Shown: piece by piece, positions 60,169 to 64,000 of the stretch | How the letters are laid out: every line of letters begins with the position of its first letter | Numbering within the stretch: position 1 is the first letter of the stretch | DNA from: Microbacterium sp. VKM Ac-2870 | GTDB lineage: Bacteria > Actinomycetota > Actinomycetes > Actinomycetales > Microbacteriaceae | Reading direction: 5' to 3' | Assembly (NCBI RefSeq): GCF_015350795.1 | Contig: NZ_JADKSH010000003.1 | Span: forward strand, 558,001-622,000 | DNA: 64,000 nucleotides | Program-made: the position numbers and the translations under genes | The notes under the pieces: model-generated | Database searches by the model: none | The model's input: only the letters and a program-made list of their open reading frames with translations | Told to the model about the DNA's origin: nothing

Positions 60169-60991
60169 ATGACGAATGCGAAGACCCCTCGGCTCGACAT
60201 CGGCATCGTCGGCGGGTCGATCGGCGGCCTGTTCGCCGCCTCGGCGCTGACGCGGGCCGGTCACCGCGTGCAGGTGTTCGAGCGGTCGCAACACGGACTG
60301 GCGCGACGAGGGGCGGGCCTCGTCGCGCAGCAGGAGGTATATGACCTGCTGCGCGCCGTCGGCCAGCCCGACGAGGTCGCGGTCGGCGTGGTCGCCTCCG
60401 AGCGGATCACCCTGAACCGCAGGGGCGATGTCGTCTACCGCGACCCGACGCCGCAGACCCAGGTCTCGTGGGATCGCCTCTACTCCGTGCTTCGCGCGCA
60501 ACTGCCGCTGTCGGCCTACCGCCTCGCCTCTCCCGTAACCCGGGTCACGAGCACGGACGGCGGGGCGGTGGTCGCCTTCGCCGACGGGCGTGAGCAGTCG
60601 TTCGACCCTCGCACCGGGCGACCTGGCCGACGACCTGCGTGACCAGCTCGTCGACGACGCCCGGGCAGAGCTGCCGCCGGCATTCGCCGACGCGGTCGCG
60701 GCGGAACCGCAGCCTTTCCTGCAGGCGATCCTCGACTACGTGCCGCCTCGCATCACCACCGGAAGGGTGGTGCTGTTGGGCGACGCCGCGGTCGTGGTGC
60801 GACCGCACACCGCCATGGGGGCGGCGAAGGCGGCCGGCGATGCGCTCGTTCTCCACGACCTTCTCGAGCGGCTGCCGCTGACCGCCGCGATCGAGCAGTA
60901 CGGGCGGGAACGGCTGGAGGTCGGCCGGTCGATCGCCGCGTACGGACTGCGCCTGGCCGAATCGCTGCCGTTCTTCCGCGCCCCGGCCTGA
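60169..60991 (+). pseudogene. FAD-dependent monooxygenase, internally deleted and frameshifted
   Basis: The first frame (60169-60642) encodes a normal flavoprotein N-terminus with [17 protein letters not shown] and then runs off-frame after [13 protein letters not shown] to a stop. In the +1 frame (60590-60991) the normal C-terminus appears: [23 protein letters not shown], and the FAD motif VVLLGDAAVVVRPHTAMG. Together they give about 275 residues against about 390 for intact relatives. The DG motif and the whole middle substrate domain are missing. A deletion of roughly 300-350 bp near 60600 would explain both the gap and the frame change. Confidence 0.85.
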
Positions 60992-61029
60992 CCCCGCTCG
61001 CACCCGGACGTTCCGCGGGGCGAGCGGGG
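60992..61029. terminator. Strong stem between convergent genes
   Basis: CCCCGCTCG (60992-61000) and CGAGCGGGG (61021-61029) form a perfect 9-bp GC-rich stem. It starts directly after the pseudogene stop and ends 20 nt before the oxalate decarboxylase stop. Probably a bidirectional terminator, though without a T-tract. Confidence 0.5.
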
Positions 61030-61048
61030 CGCGCGGGGCGTGGCGTCG

Positions 61049-62263
61049 TTACCGCAGCGGCACGATGCCCTGCGACGTGCGCGGGAAGGTGGCCAGCACG
61101 TCGGCCGGGATGTTCAGGTGCGCGCTGACGAGCTGCGGCGGCAGATGGCTGAGCCAGTTCGCGAGCGAGACCTCTTCGTAGTGGTCGCTGCGGAACACCT
61201 CGAGAAACTGCAGCACGTCGTCGCCGGTGTTCTCCACGTAGTGACCGAAGTTGCGCTTGACGACGCCCACATCGCCGGCGCGGAAGTCGGTGGTGTTCGC
61301 GTGCGGACCGGTGTTGAACACCGTCATCCGTGCCGACCCGCGCAGGTAGTACTGCCACTCGTCGGCGTTCGGATGCCAATGCAGCTCCCGCATCGATCCC
61401 GGCTCCACCGTCACCAACGCGGTGGCGACCGTGGAGGCGACGGGGAAATTGGTGCTGTCGGCGATCTGGATCCGACCGCCGCTGTTCTCGTGCACGGGCG
61501 TCGAGCGCGAGAGGCGGAAGATCACCGGCTGGTCATCGCCCCACTGCACCCCGGCGGCGTTCTGGTCGGCCTCGAGATCTCCGGGCACGTCGCCCGGGAA
61601 GATCCAGAGGTTGTGCAGCGGGATGTCCCTGAACACCTCCTGCGCGACGCCGAAGTTCTTCGCCAGCACGTCCGGCGGCGTGTGCGCGAACCAGTCCGTC
61701 AGCAGCAGCGTATTGCTCTCCGACTGTGAACCGTCATCGAACGCGAGCACGAATTCGGCGCCGTCGGGGCCGAGGCCCTGCAGCGAGTGCGGCAGCCCGG
61801 CCGGGAAGAACCAGAGGTCACCCTCCTCGACGTCCTCGACGCTCGGCATCCCTTTGCGGTTCAGCGTCGTGATGCGGCATCGGCCCCGGGTCATGACCGC
61901 CCACTCGGCCGTCTGATGCCAATGCAGCTCGCGGATGCCGCCGGCTTCGAGATACATGTTGACCCCGGAGATCTCCTCCGAGATCGCGAAGTCCTGCTGG
62001 GTGATCTCCCGTGCCCAACCGCCGCGCTGCACCCGCCGCGGCGAGATGTTGAACGACGACCAGAAGAACGCCTGCGTGCTGATGTCGGTCGCGGGAGCGT
62101 CGATCTGGTTGGGGAACTGGCTGGCGATCACCGGGTTCTGCGGACCGGTCATCACCAGGCTCGCCGGATCTCCGACGGTGTTCACCTCGCCTTCGCCGGG
62201 AAGGTCGGGGTTGCCGAACGACGCAGGGGCGTGGTTCGGGGCGGTCGCGCCGGTGGGTTCCAT
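61049..62263 (-). CDS. Bicupin oxalate decarboxylase
   Basis: A Mn-dependent enzyme that splits oxalate to formate and CO2. The 404-residue protein has two cupin domains, each with metal ligands: ELHWHQTAEW (first) and ELHWHPNADEW (second). The N-terminal lid segment SESNT near residue 185 retains the Glu that in Bacillus OxdC distinguishes decarboxylase from oxidase. No signal peptide is seen. AAGGAG lies 6 nt before ATG 62263, an ideal ribosome site. Confidence 0.9.
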   Translation of the reverse strand: MEPTGATAPNHAPASFGNPDLPGEGEVNTVGDPASLVMTGPQNPVIASQFPNQIDAPATDISTQAFFWSSFNISPRRVQRGGWAREITQQDFAISEEISGVNMYLEAGGIRELHWHQTAEWAVMTRGRCRITTLNRKGMPSVEDVEEGDLWFFPAGLPHSLQGLGPDGAEFVLAFDDGSQSESNTLLLTDWFAHTPPDVLAKNFGVAQEVFRDIPLHNLWIFPGDVPGDLEADQNAAGVQWGDDQPVIFRLSRSTPVHENSGGRIQIADSTNFPVASTVATALVTVEPGSMRELHWHPNADEWQYYLRGSARMTVFNTGPHANTTDFRAGDVGVVKRNFGHYVENTGDDVLQFLEVFRSDHYEEVSLANWLSHLPPQLVSAHLNIPADVLATFPRTSQGIVPLR

Positions 62264-62455
62264 GTCGATCTCCTTCGCAGGCAATTGGCCGATGCGACCA
62301 GGACATCGCGGCCGGCGAGCAAACGGGTCCGACAAATGACGTGAATCACGTGAACGCGGTCAGCTCGCGAGATGTCGACGGTGACCGCTATGTTCGCGGT
62401 GATACGGGCGCTCGCGCGTGCGCGGCATCCGACACCGGACGAAGGACGAGCCACG

Positions 62456-62506
62456 ATGTCATTCCAGGCGTACCTCGACACCATCGAGACCAAGCCGCAG
62501 GGGTGA
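62456..62506 (+). pseudogene. Remnant of a DUF4287 gene (first 15-16 codons)
   Basis: ATG 62456 begins MSFQAYLDTIETKPQG and then meets TGA. MSFQAYLDTIE is the conserved start of DUF4287 proteins, which continue for at least 60 more residues. The ribosome-site-like GGACGAG remains upstream, but the rest of the gene is gone. The tail of the DUF2277 gene begins 8 nt after the stop, so a deletion likely ended here. Confidence 0.6.
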
Positions 62507-62514
62507 CGCGCGGC

Positions 62515-62808
62515 TCAGGATGCCGTGCGGATGCGGACCTCTCGCTCCATCCGCTTCTCGTGGCGAGCCCGTCCTTTGATCGCTTCGGCTTCGCGGCTCT
62601 TCGGCGGCGCAGACGTGACCAGCGCATCGAGCAGGCGCCGCGTCGCCGCGGCGATCTCGTCGATGGCACTGTCGAAGGCCTCGGCGTTCGCGCGGGAGGG
62701 ATGGGTCGACCCGCTCACCTTGCGGACGAACTGCAGCGCCGCTTCGCGCACCTCGTCGTCGGTGGTCGGGGGTTCGAAGTTGTGGAGCACCCGGATGTTT
62801 CGGCACAT
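62515..62808 (-). CDS. DUF2277 family protein
   Basis: A 97-residue protein beginning CRNIRVLHNFEPPTTDDEVREAALQFVRKVSG, the hallmark of DUF2277, with a conserved HPSRAN segment and a basic C-terminus. Function unknown; members are common in actinobacteria. ATG 62808 is placed by the family start. Confidence 0.9.
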   Translation of the reverse strand: MCRNIRVLHNFEPPTTDDEVREAALQFVRKVSGSTHPSRANAEAFDSAIDEIAAATRRLLDALVTSAPPKSREAEAIKGRARHEKRMEREVRIRTAS

Positions 62809-62899
62809 GCCGCGAGCGTAGACCCCGCGGACCGCGAGCGGAACGCCGATGGGTTCGGCCGTCACCTCACACCGAATCACGCTCGAGCGTGACGTCTGA

Positions 62900-63436
62900 T
62901 CACTCGTCGATCTTGCCGGTGACGACGAGCGTGGCGCGACCCAGGATGTGGGAGGCCATGTTGAAGCCGAGGAAGGCCGGCGTCGCATCGGCGGGCACAC
63001 CGATGTCGGCGACGTCGAGAGCATGCACGGTGATGAAGTAGCGGTGCTCTCCGTGGCCGGCCGGCGGAGCGGCGCCGATGAACTGCGCAGAACCGGCGTC
63101 GTTGGTCAGCTGGACGGCCCCCACAGGCAGCAACTCGCCCGAGGGGCTGCCGGCACCGACCGGCAGCGATGTCGTGGATGCCGGGATGTTCGCGACCGCC
63201 CAGTGCCAGAAGCCGGAGCCTGTCGGGGCGTCCGGGTCGTAGACCGTGACGGCATAACTGAGCGTGTCGGCAGGGGCGCCCGACCAGGACAGCTGTGGTG
63301 ACTCGTCTTTCCCACCGGCAACTCCGAAGGCGCCGGAGTACTGGGGCGCCGGCCAGGCACCCCCGTCGTGGACGGTCTCGCTCGTGACGATGAAGCTCGG
63401 TACGTCGGGGAGGCGGTCAAAGGGGTCGTTGGGCAT
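62900..63436 (-). CDS. YbhB/YbcL-type PEBP family protein
   Basis: A 178-residue phosphatidylethanolamine-binding-protein fold. The ligand-site motif DPDAPTGSGFWHW is clear, followed by GEHRYFITVHALD as in bacterial Raf-kinase-inhibitor-like proteins. No signal peptide is visible. GAAAGGA lies 6 nt before ATG 63436. The role of bacterial members is uncertain. Confidence 0.93.
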   Translation of the reverse strand: MPNDPFDRLPDVPSFIVTSETVHDGGAWPAPQYSGAFGVAGGKDESPQLSWSGAPADTLSYAVTVYDPDAPTGSGFWHWAVANIPASTTSLPVGAGSPSGELLPVGAVQLTNDAGSAQFIGAAPPAGHGEHRYFITVHALDVADIGVPADATPAFLGFNMASHILGRATLVVTGKIDE

Positions 63437-63650
63437 GACGTGTCCTTTCGTCGCCGATCACCGTAGTCGCTCGCGGGTGCCTCCGCAGGGGCCTTGCGGG
63501 TGCCGGCAAGGATGCTCATGCCCCGATCACAGGAAGCGCCCGGAGGCGAGGAGCTTCGGCGTCCCCTCCCGCGCCGTGGGGCTCATGGCGAGATGTAGGG
63601 ATGCCGCAGCGCCGTGGGGGTACGCGATGTCCGGCATCCGGCGCACCGCA

Positions 63651-63670
63651 CCGTGCCGTGCCGTGCCGTG
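63651..63670. repeat. Tandem CCGTG repeats
   Basis: Four exact copies of CCGTG run directly into the left arm of element B2, whose own first bases continue the pattern as CCGTGCCGTA. Confidence 0.85.
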
Positions 63671-63767
63671 CCGTATTCAGTCTGCATGCCGGGCTGTCAC
63701 GTGGCTGCCCCCGAAATCACGGGGCCGCCGGCGCGAGTGCGACGCGCGGAGACTGAATACGGCACGG
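63666..63767. repeat. Inverted-repeat element B, copy 2 (102 nt)
   Basis: CCGTGCCGTATTCAGTCT (63666-63683) and its exact complement (63750-63767) make a perfect 18-bp arm pair around a 66-nt GC-rich interior. It shares the CCGtATTCAGTCT arms with copy B1 at 12915-13007. Confidence 0.8.
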
Positions 63768-63862
63768 CGGGATCTCGGGTCACGCCGCTCGGAAGCACGC
63801 CGCACGTCACGTTGAGGGGCACGCGAGTGCGACCTGGCTTGCCCGAGCCGTCGCGGTTCGCG

Positions 63863-64000
63863 TCAGCCGGGCGGGAAACTGCCCGGGTGCTTTCGAGCGA
63901 GTGCGGCGAAGTAGCTCGGCTTGGCGCGGATGATCACGGTGAGGTTGTCGAGAGTGACCGTAGCGTCGAGCGGCGCGATCTTGGGCAGGAGGATGCGTGC
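63863..64000 (-). CDS. C-terminal 45 residues of an unrecognised protein, cut by the window edge
   Basis: On the minus strand the frame is open from base 64000 to a TGA at 63865-63863. It encodes a tail with LDNLTVIIRAKPSYF and ending ARKHPGSFPPG. Codon use is like the neighbours. The family is not recognisable from this fragment; the start lies outside the window. Confidence 0.6.
   Translation of the reverse strand, partial: ARILLPKIAPLDATVTLDNLTVIIRAKPSYFAALARKHPGSFPPG

Larger units (their letters stand above)
63437..63862. other. Non-coding interval with repeat element B2
   Basis: No convincing gene is present. The left part would hold the promoter of the PEBP gene and a small hairpin (CCTTGC at 63493 with GCAAGG at 63507). 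The centre holds tandem CCGTG repeats and element B2. I recognise nothing in the rest (63768-63862). Confidence 0.6.

Noticed and set aside
60164..60991. Two separate short flavoprotein genes
   Set aside because: Neither half could fold as a working enzyme; the parts are complementary pieces of one family in different frames.

Overview
The window is about 64 kb of chromosomal DNA from a high-GC actinobacterium. The best guess is Microbacteriaceae, most likely Microbacterium. The reasons are uniform GC-rich codon use, many promoters whose -10 box lies 5-8 nt before an ATG or GTG (leaderless transcripts), family content typical of that group (HelR, SufS-SufU, KimA-type transporter, LacI-controlled sugar genes), and a very frequent heptamer GGATGCC/GGCATCC that even overrides codon preference. 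I see no rRNA, tRNA, CRISPR array, complete insertion sequence or prophage.

Layout. 1-2.7 kb: the 3' part of a urate hydroxylase gene (hpxO) and a ParA/MinD-like ATPase. 2.7-9.5 kb: a sucrose-uptake operon on the minus strand (binding lipoprotein, two permeases, an esterase, sucrose phosphorylase) with a divergent LacI regulator and a palindromic operator. 9.6-12.8 kb: apt, then a GH13 alpha-glucosidase and a second LacI regulator behind their own palindrome. 12.8-24 kb: a repeat cluster, an M20 amidohydrolase, membrane proteins, a KimA-like transporter, sufS-sufU, and a MATE exporter. 24-28.4 kb: an unusual serine hydrolase-HAD fusion and a divergent LysR/MFS pair. 28.4-34.5 kb: helR with a candidate rifamycin-associated element, a PepE-like peptidase, a Nudix hydrolase, an atypical zinc-ribbon SDR and a lipoprotein. 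34.5-41.2 kb: TMEM175-like protein, a CmtR-like regulator with a cation-efflux gene, lgt, small membrane proteins and an alcohol dehydrogenase. 41.3-44.7 kb: a RibD-like reductase, lldD with divergent lldR, and an acetyltransferase. 44.7-48.7 kb: a GNAT/NTF2-like fusion, a lipase-like hydrolase, terC behind a probable yybP-ykoY (Mn2+) riboswitch, and an epimerase. 48.7-54.8 kb: a five-gene histidine-utilisation operon (iclR-type regulator, hutU, M20 hydrolase, hutF, hutI) in which every junction overlaps by 4 nt. hutH and a classical hutG are absent. 54.9-64 kb: three MFS genes, a YoaK protein, a deleted FAD-monooxygenase pseudogene, an oxalate decarboxylase, a 16-codon remnant of a DUF4287 gene, DUF2277, a PEBP-family protein and a partial gene at the right edge.

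How genes work together. The sugar genes import sucrose or related glucosides, cleave them phosphorolytically or hydrolytically, and are probably induced when the LacI proteins release their palindromes. The hut operon converts urocanate through imidazolone propionate and formimidoylglutamate. HutF would give N-formylglutamate, and the embedded M20 hydrolase is the best candidate to finish the route.

Unexplained structure. Two families of intergenic inverted-repeat elements occur, two copies each: A (82-83 nt, arms CCGAACTGCAAGGG) at 1189 and 41209, and B (93-102 nt, arms containing CCGTATTCAGTCT) at 12915 and 63666. These, the GGATGCC motif, the hydrolase-HAD fusion and the M20 gene inside the hut operon are the items most worth following up. 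Product names come from recalled family motifs; no database search was run.
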